Shown one piece after another: positions 1-9,977 of a stretch of DNA of 64,000 nucleotides (positions are counted from its first letter, which is position 1; the number at the start of each line of letters is the position of its first letter). The translations under genes were made by a program, and so were the position numbers. This DNA comes from Burkholderiales bacterium (GTDB lineage Bacteria > Pseudomonadota > Gammaproteobacteria > Burkholderiales > Burkholderiaceae_C), in assembly GCA_016213205.1 (NCBI GenBank), contig JACRAZ010000077.1:1-64000 (forward strand), in the 5' to 3' direction. The notes beneath the pieces were generated by a model that saw only the letters and a list, made by a program, of their open reading frames with translations, did not search any database and was not told the DNA's origin.

Positions 1-1106
1 AGCTGAAGACCAAGCCCACCCAGCACACGGTGCAGAAGCTGCGCGAGATCGGCATCCAGCCCGACGTGCTGCTGTGCCGCGCCGACCGCGAGGTGCCGGC
101 CGAGGAACGCGAAAAGATCTCGCTGTTCACCAACGTGGCCGCGCACGGCGTGATCAGCATGTGGGACGTGGACACCATCTACAAGGTGCCGCGCATCCTG
201 CACGAGCAGGGCATGGACGAGCTCATCTGCATGAAGCTGCAGTTGCTCACCCGCCCGGCCGATCTCAAGCGCTGGGACCACTTGGTGCACGAGGTGCTGC
301 ACCCGCAGGCCGAGGTCACGATCGCGATGTGCGGCAAGTACACCGACCTGTCGGATTCGTACAAGTCGCTCAACGAGGCGCTGCGCCACGCCGGCATCCA
401 CCACCATGCGCGCGTGAAGATCGAATACGTCGACTCCGAGACGCTGAACCCGCAGACCGTGTCGCAGCTGGAGCAGTTCGACGCCATCCTGGTGCCCGGC
501 GGCTTCGGCAAGCGCGGCATCGAGGGCAAGATCGCCGCGGCGCAGTACGCCCGCGAGCACCGCATTCCGTACCTGGGCATCTGCCTGGGCATGCAGGTGG
601 CCACGATCGAGTTCGCACGCCACGTGGCCGGCCTGGAAGGCGCCAACTCCACCGAGTTCGAGCCCGCCACGCCGCACCCGGTGATCGCCCTGATCGACGA
701 GTGGCAGGACCGCGACGGCACGATCCAGAAGCGCAATGCCAATTCCGATCTCGGCGGCACCATGCGCCTGGGCGCGCAGAGCTCCGACATCAAGCCCGGC
801 ACGCTGGCGCACAAGATCTACGGCCCGGTGGTCACCGAGCGCCACCGCCACCGCTACGAGGCCAACGAGGGCTACCTCGAGCGCCTGCAGCAAGCGGGCC
901 TGGTGATCTCGGCCATCACGCAGCGCGAGAAGCTCACCGAGATCGTCGAGCTGCCGCAGAGCCAGCACCCCTGGTTCGTGGGCGTGCAGTTCCACCCCGA
1001 GTTCAAGAGCACGCCCTGGGACGGCCACCCGCTGTTCATCAGCTACCTCCAGGCGGCGCTGGACCGCAAGGTGCAGCGTGGCGCAGCGGTGCAGCGCGCA
1101 GCCTGA
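1..1106 (+). CDS. pyrG: CTP synthase, C-terminal part (5' end outside window)
   Basis: Makes CTP from UTP, ATP and glutamine in the cytoplasm. The reading frame is already open at base 3 ([10 protein letters not shown]), a conserved internal stretch of the synthetase domain, so the true start lies before the window; the ATG at base 30 is internal. The type I glutamine amidotransferase domain follows: the nucleophile elbow GICLGMQ has its Cys at bases 582-584, and the His/Glu of the triad sit in FHPEF near bases 990-1004. The C-terminus is complete. kdsA follows 15 bp later, the usual pyrG-kdsA order of proteobacteria. Confidence 0.98.
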   Translation, partial: LKTKPTQHTVQKLREIGIQPDVLLCRADREVPAEEREKISLFTNVAAHGVISMWDVDTIYKVPRILHEQGMDELICMKLQLLTRPADLKRWDHLVHEVLHPQAEVTIAMCGKYTDLSDSYKSLNEALRHAGIHHHARVKIEYVDSETLNPQTVSQLEQFDAILVPGGFGKRGIEGKIAAAQYAREHRIPYLGICLGMQVATIEFARHVAGLEGANSTEFEPATPHPVIALIDEWQDRDGTIQKRNANSDLGGTMRLGAQSSDIKPGTLAHKIYGPVVTERHRHRYEANEGYLERLQQAGLVISAITQREKLTEIVELPQSQHPWFVGVQFHPEFKSTPWDGHPLFISYLQAALDRKVQRGAAVQRAA

Positions 1107-1121
1107 AGCGGAGCACGGCAC

Positions 1122-1979
1122 ATGAACCTCTGCGGCTTCGAGGTCGGCCTGAACCGGCCCTTCTTCCTGATCGCCGGCCCCTGCGTCGTCGAGAGCGAGG
1201 CGCTCCAATTGGAGGCTGCCGGCCGCCTGCGCGAGATGACGCAAGCGCTGGGCATCCCGTTCATCTTCAAGTCGAGCTTCGACAAGGCCAACCGCACCAG
1301 TGGTTCCGGTTTTCGTGGCCTGGGCATGGACAAGGGGCTCGAGATCCTTGCCAAGGTCAAACGCGACCTGGGCGTGCCCGTGCTCACCGATGTGCACCGC
1401 GAAGATGAGGTCGGCCCGGTCGCCCAGGTGGTCGATGTGCTGCAGACGCCCGCGCTGCTGTCGCGGCAGACCGATTTCATCCGTGCCGTGGCCCAGAGCG
1501 GCAAGCCGGTGAACATCAAGAAGGGCCAGTTCATGGCGCCTGGCGACATGAAGAACGTGATCGACAAGGCCCGCGATGCCGCGCGCGATGCCGGCCTGAG
1601 CGAAGACCGCTTCATGGCCTGCGAGCGCGGCGTGAGCTTCGGCTACAACAACCTGGTGTCCGACATGCGCAGCCTCGCCATCATGCGCGAGACGGGCGCC
1701 CCGGTGGTGTTCGACGCCACGCACTCGGTGCAGTTGCCGGGCGGCCAGGGCACCAGCAGCGGCGGGGTGCGGGAATTCGTGCCGGTGCTGGCGCGTGCGG
1801 CCATCGCCGTGGGTGTCTCGGGCATCTTCATGGAAACGCACCCCGATCCCAAGCGCGCCCTGTGCGACGGCCCCAACGCCGTGCCCTTGCAGCACATGCG
1901 GGCGCTGCTGGAACAGCTGCTGGCGCTGGACCGCGTGGTCAAGGCCCAGCCGCTGCTGGAAAACGACTTCTCCTGCTGA
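1122..1979 (+). CDS. kdsA: 3-deoxy-8-phosphooctulonate (KDO-8-P) synthase
   Basis: Condenses phosphoenolpyruvate with arabinose 5-phosphate to KDO-8-phosphate, the first committed step of KDO synthesis for the lipopolysaccharide core. 285 aa, normal family length. The N-terminal motif IAGPCVVE puts a Cys at residue 21, where metal-dependent KDO-8-P synthases have their metal-binding Cys and the E. coli type has Asn; a metal-dependent enzyme is therefore inferred. KANRTS, the GTSSGG loop and HPDP near the C-terminus fit the family. It sits between pyrG and a small DUF1330 gene, probably in one operon leading to eno and ftsB. Confidence 0.97.
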   Translation: MNLCGFEVGLNRPFFLIAGPCVVESEALQLEAAGRLREMTQALGIPFIFKSSFDKANRTSGSGFRGLGMDKGLEILAKVKRDLGVPVLTDVHREDEVGPVAQVVDVLQTPALLSRQTDFIRAVAQSGKPVNIKKGQFMAPGDMKNVIDKARDAARDAGLSEDRFMACERGVSFGYNNLVSDMRSLAIMRETGAPVVFDATHSVQLPGGQGTSSGGVREFVPVLARAAIAVGVSGIFMETHPDPKRALCDGPNAVPLQHMRALLEQLLALDRVVKAQPLLENDFSC

Positions 1980-1987
1980 GCCCGCCG

Positions 1988-2278
1988 ATGAGCGCCTACA
2001 TCATCGCCGACGTCACCGTGACCAACGCCGAGCAGATGGCGAAGTACCGCGAATGGAGCACCCAGGCCATGCAGGAGCATGGTGCCGAGGTGCTGGTGCG
2101 CGGCGGCGAGTTCGAGGTGCTCGAAGGCCCCTGGACACCCAGCCGCCTGGTGCTGCTGCGTTTTGCCGACCGCGCCGCGGCCAAGGCCTTCTACAACAGC
2201 CAGACCTACACCCATGCCCGCAGCGTGCGCGAAGGCGCCGGCATCATGCGCATGGTGGTGGTCGACGGCGTGAGCTGA
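1988..2278 (+). CDS. DUF1330 family protein
   Basis: A 96-aa cytoplasmic protein with the dimeric alpha/beta-barrel (ferredoxin-like) pattern of DUF1330: it opens MSAYIIADVTV, has KYREW in the first helix, a central GGEFEVLEG strand and turn, and a conserved RLVLLRF strand followed by AAKAFYNS. The ATG at 1988 is 8 bp after the kdsA stop, so translation is probably coupled. Members of this family are common next to kdsA and eno in Burkholderiales, but no reaction is firmly established, and I assign none. A longer open frame upstream overlaps kdsA and is not the gene. Confidence 0.88.
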   Translation: MSAYIIADVTVTNAEQMAKYREWSTQAMQEHGAEVLVRGGEFEVLEGPWTPSRLVLLRFADRAAAKAFYNSQTYTHARSVREGAGIMRMVVVDGVS

Positions 2279-2387
2279 ACGCCCGCCCATCGCGCCAACT
2301 GGCGGCCCATCGTCGGCCTGTTGGGGCCATCGGCCCGCCCCGGACGCTGCCACACTGCCGCCGGAATCGTCCAGGCGGGAGGGCGCC

Positions 2388-4592
2388 ATGCAGCGAGCCG
2401 TGTTCCTCGAATTCGTTCAGCCACTGGCGCGCGCCCTGCACCGCATCGTGCTGCCAGTGGGCCTGGCCTGCCTGCTGGCGCTGCTGGCACCCTTCACCCC
2501 GCCGGCACAGGCCGCCACCGCCTGGAGCCTGAGCCCCACGGTGTCGGGCACGCCGGCGAAGCTCAGCGTGTCGGGCAAGCTGGTGGTGGCCGATGCCGAC
2601 CGCGGTCGCACCGGCATGGTGTTCGTCGCGGCGCTGCTGCCCGACGGCAGCATCTATGCGCTGTCCAACGGCAGCTGGGCACGCGTTTCGGGCACCGCCA
2701 TCCCGGCCTACTTCACCGGCACCCTGGGCGAGCACACGCTGAACGTGTTGTCCGGCCAGGACGCCACATCGATCGCCGGCACCACCGTCTACGCCGGCTA
2801 CGGCACCAGTGCACAAGCCATGCTGGACGAGCAGCGTTACGCGCTGCTCTACGCGATTCCGGGTTCGTATGCCGGCCCGGCCACGGCGGGCGACTGGCTG
2901 ACCTTCACGCTCAACGTACAGGACTTCGCCTACCCCGATCGCAGTGCGGCCACGGTGGACCGCGTGATCTCGCTGCACGAGCGCTACAGGCTGCCGGTGG
3001 ACATCTACCTCACCGACACCCTGCTCGCCACCTACGAGGCCAGCTACCCGGCGCTGATGACGCGGCTGCGCAGCTCGCCCTTCGTCGGGTTGAACTACCA
3101 CATCCGCCCGCCCAAGCCCTACTACACCGGCTACGACTGGGCGGGCCTCGCGGCCATGTCCTCGGCCGAGCAGCTGGCCACCATCCGCAACTACGAGACC
3201 CATGTCACCGACCTCGTCACCGGCCAGCCCGGCAGCGCGGCCGGTGGCTTCGCGCGGCTGAAGCAGTACACCGGCGGCAACCCGGTGATCGCCGCGTTCC
3301 AGACCGATGCGGCGCTGTACACCAGCGTCTCGCAGGTGTTCCGCGAGCTGGGCGCAACGATGACGATCTCGCACTCGGCCCCGTACATCAACCTGGGCAC
3401 CCGCTACCAGAGCCTCTACATCCGGCCCGAGCACCACGACCTGAAGCTGTTCCAGTCCCCCGGCCAGAGCGCGGGCAGCCTGATCGAGGCCGGCTTCACT
3501 GCCGCCCGCGCCGCCGCGGGCGCCACCAGCCCCTACGTGGTGGGCGTGAAGATGCACGACAACGACTTCTTCGCGCAGGCCTCGGCCTGGACCACCACCT
3601 ACGTCAACGCGCCACGCACGCCGAACTGGAACACCAGCACGCTGGCGGGCCTGAAGAGCGATGCCGACATGCAGGCGCAGTGGACGCTGTACGAAGGCGC
3701 CCTCGCCTGGGCCGATGCGAACCGCACGCGCGTCGCCGCGATCAACGCGCTGGGGCTGGGCGCGGCATTGGCGGCAGCGCCGGCGATGCCGCTGCTGTAT
3801 GTGTCCGGCACCATGCACATCGAAAGCAATCCGGCCCGCTGGCCCGACCCGGACAAGCTGATCGCCTTCTTCCAGCGCGCCACGGCGGCGGGCAAGGTGG
3901 GCACGCAAACCACGGGCATGCGCTGGTCCATCGGTGCCGACGTGGGCTGGCTCAACGGCGAAAAACGCGCCGGCGAGATCATCCGCACGCTCAGCGCACT
4001 GGGCGTCGAGTGGGACGTGCACGTGCACTCGGCCGCCGACGCGGCCGCCGCCGCGCAGCGCATCGTCGCGCTCGGCGGCACGCCCAACACCGTGGTGTCC
4101 GGCGTCCAGACGGCCGACATCGACACGTTCCGCAGCACCCAGAACGGCACCGGCGGCTACACCTGGAAGGCCGCCAGCCTGTGGGGCGTGGTACGCGAAG
4201 GCAGCCACAGCGGCGGCTCGGAAGACCTGAGCAACGGACTCTGGCTGCCGCGCAGCAGCAGCGACTGGCAGGCGCACGACCCCGCCGCCGCCTTGGTGGT
4301 GGTGGGCGGCGGCAGCCGCAACCTGAGCACCGCCGAAACCCTGGCCGGCATGCTCACCCAGGGCGGCTACACCGCACCGGTGTACAGCGCCACCGTCATG
4401 GTGGACCAGCTCACCTTCACGGTGGTGGACGCCGTCAACGCCAGCACCACCACCGATGGCATCGACAAGATCGAGGCCTTCGCCAGCCGGCTCGGCGTGC
4501 TGCCCCAGGTGCGCTGGGCCAGCCTCTCGGCCACCGCCACGGCCTGGCGCAGCGCGGGTTCGGTGCCCAGCCGCATCGCCAACACCCAGTAG
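2388..4592 (+). CDS. Large exported protein, polysaccharide-deacetylase-like
   Basis: A 734-aa protein with a strong GGGAGG ribosome binding site 6 nt before ATG 2388. Residues 1-43 form a signal peptide ending PPAQAA. Residues 45-155 look like an all-beta module (AKLSVSGKLVV, YVGYG-like VYAGYGTS). From about residue 165 an alpha/beta region follows with LTFTLNVQDF, RVISLHERYRLPVDIYLTD and later IAAFQTDAALYT, which reads like the NodB/polysaccharide-deacetylase fold that ages a mobile metal-binding barrel; I cannot identify all metal ligands, so activity is uncertain. It probably acts in the periplasm or outside. It separates the otherwise tight kdsA/DUF1330 genes from eno, so it looks like an insertion into a conserved housekeeping block. 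Confidence 0.75.
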   Translation: MQRAVFLEFVQPLARALHRIVLPVGLACLLALLAPFTPPAQAATAWSLSPTVSGTPAKLSVSGKLVVADADRGRTGMVFVAALLPDGSIYALSNGSWARVSGTAIPAYFTGTLGEHTLNVLSGQDATSIAGTTVYAGYGTSAQAMLDEQRYALLYAIPGSYAGPATAGDWLTFTLNVQDFAYPDRSAATVDRVISLHERYRLPVDIYLTDTLLATYEASYPALMTRLRSSPFVGLNYHIRPPKPYYTGYDWAGLAAMSSAEQLATIRNYETHVTDLVTGQPGSAAGGFARLKQYTGGNPVIAAFQTDAALYTSVSQVFRELGATMTISHSAPYINLGTRYQSLYIRPEHHDLKLFQSPGQSAGSLIEAGFTAARAAAGATSPYVVGVKMHDNDFFAQASAWTTTYVNAPRTPNWNTSTLAGLKSDADMQAQWTLYEGALAWADANRTRVAAINALGLGAALAAAPAMPLLYVSGTMHIESNPARWPDPDKLIAFFQRATAAGKVGTQTTGMRWSIGADVGWLNGEKRAGEIIRTLSALGVEWDVHVHSAADAAAAAQRIVALGGTPNTVVSGVQTADIDTFRSTQNGTGGYTWKAASLWGVVREGSHSGGSEDLSNGLWLPRSSSDWQAHDPAAALVVVGGGSRNLSTAETLAGMLTQGGYTAPVYSATVMVDQLTFTVVDAVNASTTTDGIDKIEAFASRLGVLPQVRWASLSATATAWRSAGSVPSRIANTQ

Positions 4593-4647
4593 CGACCCAG
4601 CAGCACCACGCCTGCCCCGGCCCGGGCGCCGGCCCTGGGCAGCGTAA

Positions 4648-5970
<1,323 letters not shown>

Positions 5971-6000
5971 CGCGGCGCCCCACCGGCCGGTCGCCGACCG

Positions 6001-6273
6001 ATGCGCTTCGTCACCCTCGCCCTGCTGGTGCTGCTGGCATTGCTGCATGCCGAGCTCTGGTTCGGCGATGGCGGCATGCCCTATGTGCGGCGCCTGCAGG
6101 GCCAGCTCGATGCGCAGCTGGGCCACAACGAAGCCCAGCGCCAGCGCAACGCGCGCCTGGTGGCCGAGGTGGAAGACCTGCGCCGTGGCCTCGAGATGGT
6201 GGAAGACCGCGCCCGAAGCGAGCTGGGCATGGTGAAGCCGGACGAAATCTTCGTCCAGATCACCCGGCGCTAG
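6001..6273 (+). CDS. ftsB: Cell division protein FtsB (septum formation initiator)
   Basis: A 90-aa bitopic inner-membrane protein of the divisome, where FtsB joins FtsL and FtsQ. Residues 2-20 form one transmembrane segment (LALLVLLALLHAELWF). Residues 30-70 form a heptad-rich coiled coil (LDAQLGHNEAQRQRNARL), ending in the short motif ARSELGMVKPDEIF, which is typical of FtsB. The position directly after eno is the conserved location of the gene. Identification rests on size, topology and context, since sequence conservation in this family is low. Confidence 0.93.
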   Translation: MRFVTLALLVLLALLHAELWFGDGGMPYVRRLQGQLDAQLGHNEAQRQRNARLVAEVEDLRRGLEMVEDRARSELGMVKPDEIFVQITRR

Positions 6274-6309
6274 CGGCTCGCCGCGGCATCGCACTGAAGC
6301 TGACCCCAG

Positions 6310-6945
6310 ATGCCCTGGCTCGAAGCGGCCAAGCCGCTGCTGGCACAGGCCTTCACGCTGTGGGGCAGCCCGGTCACCTGGCTGGAGATCGTGGCCTGTG
6401 TGCTGTCGGTGTGGATGGTGGTGTGCAACATGCGGGTGAACCCGCTCGGCTGGCCGCTGGCGATGGCCAGTTCGCTGCTGTACGCGCTGCTGTTCGTCGA
6501 CAGCCGGCTGTACGGCGAGGCCTCGCTGCAGCTGCTGTTCATTGCGGTGGCGGGCTGGGGCTGGTGGCAGTGGCTGCGCGGCACCGGCGCGCGCGGCGAG
6601 CCGCTGCGCGTGCACTGGCTGAGCCCGCGCCGGCGCTGGCTGGCACTGGGCCTCACGCTGGCGGCCTGGCCGCTGCTGGGCGCGCTGCTCGACCACGCCA
6701 CCGACACCGACGTGCCCTACCTCGACGCGCTGCCCACGGTGGGCAGCATCACGGGGCAGTTCCTGCTCGGCCGCAAGCTGGTGGAGAACTGGCCGGTGTG
6801 GGTGGCGGTCAACCTCGTCAGCATCGGACTGTTCGCCACCAAGGGCCTGTGGCTCACGGTGCTGCTGTACGCGCTGTTTGCCGCCCTGGCCCTGGCCGGC
6901 TGGCGCGCGTGGCAGCGCCAGGCACTGCCGCCATCCGCGGCTTGA
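6310..6945 (+). CDS. pnuC: Nicotinamide riboside transporter PnuC
   Basis: A 211-aa inner-membrane protein of about seven hydrophobic segments. It shows the PnuC hallmarks NPLGWPLAMASSLLYALLF and the Trp-rich stretch GWGWWQWLRG in the segment that lines the substrate path. PnuC takes up nicotinamide riboside by facilitated diffusion, trapped by phosphorylation in the cell. Two genes downstream lies a NadR-like kinase that could supply this trapping step. Precise substrate (nicotinamide riboside rather than thiamine or another vitamin) is inferred from the neighbour. Confidence 0.92.
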   Translation: MPWLEAAKPLLAQAFTLWGSPVTWLEIVACVLSVWMVVCNMRVNPLGWPLAMASSLLYALLFVDSRLYGEASLQLLFIAVAGWGWWQWLRGTGARGEPLRVHWLSPRRRWLALGLTLAAWPLLGALLDHATDTDVPYLDALPTVGSITGQFLLGRKLVENWPVWVAVNLVSIGLFATKGLWLTVLLYALFAALALAGWRAWQRQALPPSAA

Positions 6946-6988
6946 ACTATCCTCGGCGGGCGGCGCGGGCCCCCGCCGCCAATGCAAC

Positions 6989-7669
6989 GTGAGCAGTCTT
7001 CACACCATCATCACCGAATCCGACTGGGGACGTGCCCTCACCGCCTACGAGCTCGAGCGCGTGCTGGCCACGGCCTTCGAGCGCAGCGTGCCCGCCGGCG
7101 GCTATGCGGCGCGCATGGGCGAGCCCTCGACGCACTGGATCGGGCTGATCGAAGGCCTGCTGAAGATGTCGGTCACCTCCGAAGATGGCCGCGTCTCCAC
7201 GCTCACCGGCGTCAGCGCCGCAGCCTGGTTCGGCGAGGGCTCGCTGATCAAGCGCGAGATCCGCCGCTACGACGTGATCGCGCTGCGCCCCTGCCGCCTG
7301 GCGCTGGTGCCCTACGCCACCTTCGACTGGCTGCGCCAGCGCAGCCTGCCGTTCAACCACTACCTGCAGACGCTGATGAACGCGCGCCTGAGCCTGTTCA
7401 TCGGCATGCTCGAGTTTGGCCGCCTGCTCGATGCCGATGCCCGCGTGGCACGCTGCCTGGCGGCGCTGTTCAACCCCGACCTGTACCCGCAGACCGGCCC
7501 CTTCGTCGACCTGAACCAGGGCGAGATCGCCCTGCTCTGCGGCCTGTCGCGCCAGCGGGTGAACAAGGCGCTGCGCCGGCTGCACGATGCCGGCCTGCTG
7601 CAGCTGGAGACCCGCGGCCTCACGGTGTTGAACCTGAACGGCCTGCGCACCTTCGCCTACACGGCATGA
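6989..7669 (+). CDS. Crp/Fnr family transcriptional regulator
   Basis: A 226-aa regulator with an N-terminal cyclic-nucleotide-binding-like beta-roll (to about residue 115), a long dimer helix and a C-terminal winged helix with the recognition segment LCGLSRQRVNKALRRL. I chose the GTG at 6989 because homology-like sequence (SSLHTII) begins there; in-frame sequence upstream is unlike a regulator and runs into pnuC. The beta-roll reads GEGSLIKREIRRYDV, so the Arg-Ser pair that holds cAMP in CRP is not present; a ligand other than cAMP, or none, is inferred. No Fe-S cysteine set of FNR is seen. It lies between pnuC and the kinase gene, overlapping the latter by 4 bp. Confidence 0.9.
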   Translation: MSSLHTIITESDWGRALTAYELERVLATAFERSVPAGGYAARMGEPSTHWIGLIEGLLKMSVTSEDGRVSTLTGVSAAAWFGEGSLIKREIRRYDVIALRPCRLALVPYATFDWLRQRSLPFNHYLQTLMNARLSLFIGMLEFGRLLDADARVARCLAALFNPDLYPQTGPFVDLNQGEIALLCGLSRQRVNKALRRLHDAGLLQLETRGLTVLNLNGLRTFAYTA

Positions 7670-8340
7670 GCCCAGCCCTGTGCATCGCCATCGTCGGCGC
7701 CGAGAGCACCGGCAAGACCTGGCTCGCGCGCGCCGCCACCGCCCGGCTGGCCGAGGCCACCGGCCTGCGCTGCACCTGGGTGCCCGAGGTGCTGCGCGAA
7801 TGGTGCGAAGCCCGGGCCCGCACCCCGGGCCAGCATGAACAAGCCGGCATCGCGGCCGAGCAGGCGCGCCGCATCGAAGCCGCCGCGGCCGAGCATGAGC
7901 TGGTGCTGTGCGACACCACGCCGTTGATGACCAGCGTCTACAGCGAGATGGTGTTCGGCGACCGCTCGCTGCACCCGATGGCGCTGGCCTGGCAGCAGCG
8001 CTGCGCGCTCACCTTGCTGACCGCGCTGGACCTGCCCTGGGTGGCCGACGGCCTGCAACGCGACGGGCCGCAGGTGCGCGAGCCGGTGGACGCGCTGCTG
8101 CGCGGGCTGCTCATCGGCCACGGGCTGCCCTGGGCCGGTGTCAGCGGCCAGCAGCAGGCGCGGGTTGAATCGGCCATCGACGCGGTGGCGCCCTTGCTGC
8201 GCCGGCGGCCGACGCCCCGTGCGGGCCTGTTCACCCGCCTGGCCGAGCGCGAGGCCGCGCAGCCGGCGTGGCAATGGCCTTGCGACCAGTGCGACGCACC
8301 CGAGTGCGAGCACGCGTTGCGGCGGCTGGCGTCGGGCTGA
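7666..8340 (+). CDS. NadR-like ribosylnicotinamide kinase (AAA P-loop protein)
   Basis: A 224-aa cytoplasmic P-loop protein. The motif GAESTGKT at residues 11-18 matches the kinase domain of NadR (GAESSGKS in the family), which phosphorylates nicotinamide riboside to NMN. The NMN adenylyltransferase and HTH domains of full NadR are absent. The ATG overlaps the stop of the Crp/Fnr gene (ATGA), so the two are translationally coupled; with pnuC this forms an uptake-and-trap unit. The extreme C-terminus carries C206, C209, C214 and H216 in the order CxxCx4CxH, a possible metal site not part of the core kinase. Substrate is inferred, not shown. Confidence 0.82.
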   Translation: MSPALCIAIVGAESTGKTWLARAATARLAEATGLRCTWVPEVLREWCEARARTPGQHEQAGIAAEQARRIEAAAAEHELVLCDTTPLMTSVYSEMVFGDRSLHPMALAWQQRCALTLLTALDLPWVADGLQRDGPQVREPVDALLRGLLIGHGLPWAGVSGQQQARVESAIDAVAPLLRRRPTPRAGLFTRLAEREAAQPAWQWPCDQCDAPECEHALRRLASG

Positions 8341-8357
8341 ACCGCTGGCCGGCGCCG

Positions 8358-8396
8358 GCCACGGTGCGCGCCATGGGCGCGCTACTGCACCGTGGC
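8358..8396. terminator. Nested inverted repeat between convergent genes
   Basis: Arms 8358-8367 and 8387-8396 pair over 10 bp (CCACGGTGC with GCACCGTGG inside), and a perfect inner hairpin GCGCGCC-ATG-GGCGCGC lies at 8366-8382. It spans the junction of the plus-strand kinase gene and the minus-strand hslo stop region. There is no run of T on either side, so it would be a structure-only or Rho-assisted terminator; the role is inferred from position. Confidence 0.4.
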
Positions 8397-9362
8397 GCTG
8401 GCCGGCGGCTGGTCGCGCCCCGGTGTGAACAGCTCGCCCACGTCCACCGGGTCGAAGTGGTAGAGCGCACCGCAGAAGTCGCAGCCGATTTCCACCAGCC
8501 CGCGCTCGGCCACGATCGACTCGATCTCCTCGTGGCCCAGCCCGCGCAGCATGTTGGCCACCCGCTCGCGTGAGCAGCTGCAGGCAAAACGCGGCGTCTG
8601 CGGCTCGAAGCGCAGCAGGCGTTCCTGCCAGAACAGGCGGCGCAGCACGGTGTCGGTGTCCAGCGTCAGCAGCTCCTGCGCGGTGAGCGTGGCCGCCAGC
8701 ATCGAGATGCGGTTGAAATCCTCGTTGCGGCCGATCTGGTCCTCGTCGCGCGCGACGGCTCCGCCGCCGGCCAGGTTGGCCTCGCCCGCCATCGGCAGGC
8801 GCTGGATCAACAGGCCCGCGGCCAGTTCGTCGTTGGCCGCCAGCACCAGCTTGGTGTCCAGCTGCTCGGACTGCAACATGTAGTGCTCCAGCACCTCGCT
8901 CAAACGCTGCAGCGGCTCGCGCTGGTCGCCATGCAGCGGCACCACGCCCTGGTAGGGCTGCTGGCCCGGCAGGCGGTCCTTCGGGTCCAGCGTGATCGCG
9001 CAGCGGCCCTTGCCGTGCACATTGAGCATGGCCTCCAGCCGCGCATCCGCCGGCACCGGCCCCACCACCTTGGCGGTGGCGCGAAAGCCCAGGTCCGGGT
9101 GCGCCTCGGCCACCGCCAGCTTCACCGGCCCGTCGCCGAACACCTGCAGGATCAGCGCGCCGTTGAACTTCAGGTTGGCCTGCATCAGGCAGCTGGCCGC
9201 GGCCATTTCGCCGAGCAGCGATCGCACCGGCGGCGGGAAGGCGTGGCCGCCGTCGTCCGGGCTCGTGCGGCGCTTGAGCAGCTCGCGCCAGCCGGCATCC
9301 AGCCGCACCAGCATGCCGCGCACGGCCAGGCCTTCGAACAGGAACTTGTGAAGCTCGTCCAT
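8382..9362 (-). CDS. hslO: Redox-regulated chaperone Hsp33
   Basis: A 326-aa cytoplasmic holdase chaperone activated by oxidative stress. The four zinc-binding cysteines are all present near the C-terminus: C261-S-C263 and C294-D-F-C297, the CxC...CxxC switch of Hsp33. The N-terminal part has the family core (RGMLVRLDAGW, QFNGALILQ-like LKFNGALILQVFGDG). The start codon overlaps the stop of the gamma-carbonic anhydrase gene upstream by one base, so the two are co-translated. Confidence 0.97.
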   Translation of the reverse strand: MDELHKFLFEGLAVRGMLVRLDAGWRELLKRRTSPDDGGHAFPPPVRSLLGEMAAASCLMQANLKFNGALILQVFGDGPVKLAVAEAHPDLGFRATAKVVGPVPADARLEAMLNVHGKGRCAITLDPKDRLPGQQPYQGVVPLHGDQREPLQRLSEVLEHYMLQSEQLDTKLVLAANDELAAGLLIQRLPMAGEANLAGGGAVARDEDQIGRNEDFNRISMLAATLTAQELLTLDTDTVLRRLFWQERLLRFEPQTPRFACSCSRERVANMLRGLGHEEIESIVAERGLVEIGCDFCGALYHFDPVDVGELFTPGRDQPPASATVQ

Positions 9363-9886
9363 CAGGCAATGCGTCGGAGCTGCGAACGGTGCCGGCGCTG
9401 CTGCTCGACATAGTGCAGCGCACCGGCCTGGATGCGGGCCAGTTGCTCGGCCGAGAGTTCACGCACCACCTTGGCCGGCGCGCCCATGATCAGCACGCCG
9501 TCGGGGAACTCCTTGCCCTCGGTGACGATGGAGCCGGCCCCCACGATGCAGTGGCGGCCGATGCGCGCGCCGTTGAGCACCACGCTCTGGATGCCCACCA
9601 GCGTGCCGTCGCCGATGCTGCAGCCGTGCAGCATGACCTGGTGCCCCACGGTGACGTCTTCGCCCAGCACCAGCGGTTTGCCAGTGTCCACGTGCAGCAC
9701 GCTGCCGTCCTGCACGTTGCTGCCGCGGCCGATGGTGATGCTGTCGTTGTCGGCCCGCAGCACCGCGCCGTACCAGACACTCGCATCGTCCGCCAGCGTG
9801 ACGCGGCCGATCACCTGGGCGCTCTCGGCCACCCAGGCGCTGGCAGAAATGCGGGGCACCTCGTCCCCGAGCTGGTAGATCGCCAT
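9362..9886 (-). CDS. Gamma-carbonic anhydrase family protein (hexapeptide repeat)
   Basis: A 174-aa left-handed beta-helix protein built from hexapeptide repeats (for example [13 protein letters not shown] and CIVGAGSIV). The three metal-ligand histidines of the YrdA/Cam family are seen: one in VLHVDTG and two in [10 protein letters not shown]. Such proteins bind zinc or iron; many bacterial members have weak or no carbonic anhydrase activity, so the reaction is not certain. Start at ATG 9886 ([11 protein letters not shown]) is typical of the family. First gene of a two-gene unit with hslO. Confidence 0.93.
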   Translation of the reverse strand: MAIYQLGDEVPRISASAWVAESAQVIGRVTLADDASVWYGAVLRADNDSITIGRGSNVQDGSVLHVDTGKPLVLGEDVTVGHQVMLHGCSIGDGTLVGIQSVVLNGARIGRHCIVGAGSIVTEGKEFPDGVLIMGAPAKVVRELSAEQLARIQAGALHYVEQQRRHRSQLRRIA

Positions 9887-9977
9887 CGCGGTCCTGTGAG
9901 GCTGTGAAACCGCGCATTCTAGGAAGTCCGGCATGCCCCCGTGGGTGCATGGCCGATCGCTGTGTACGATGCCGGAC

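Noticed and set aside
30..32. ATG at base 30 as the start of pyrG
   Set aside because: Conserved CTP synthase sequence is already in frame from base 3, so the gene begins before the window.
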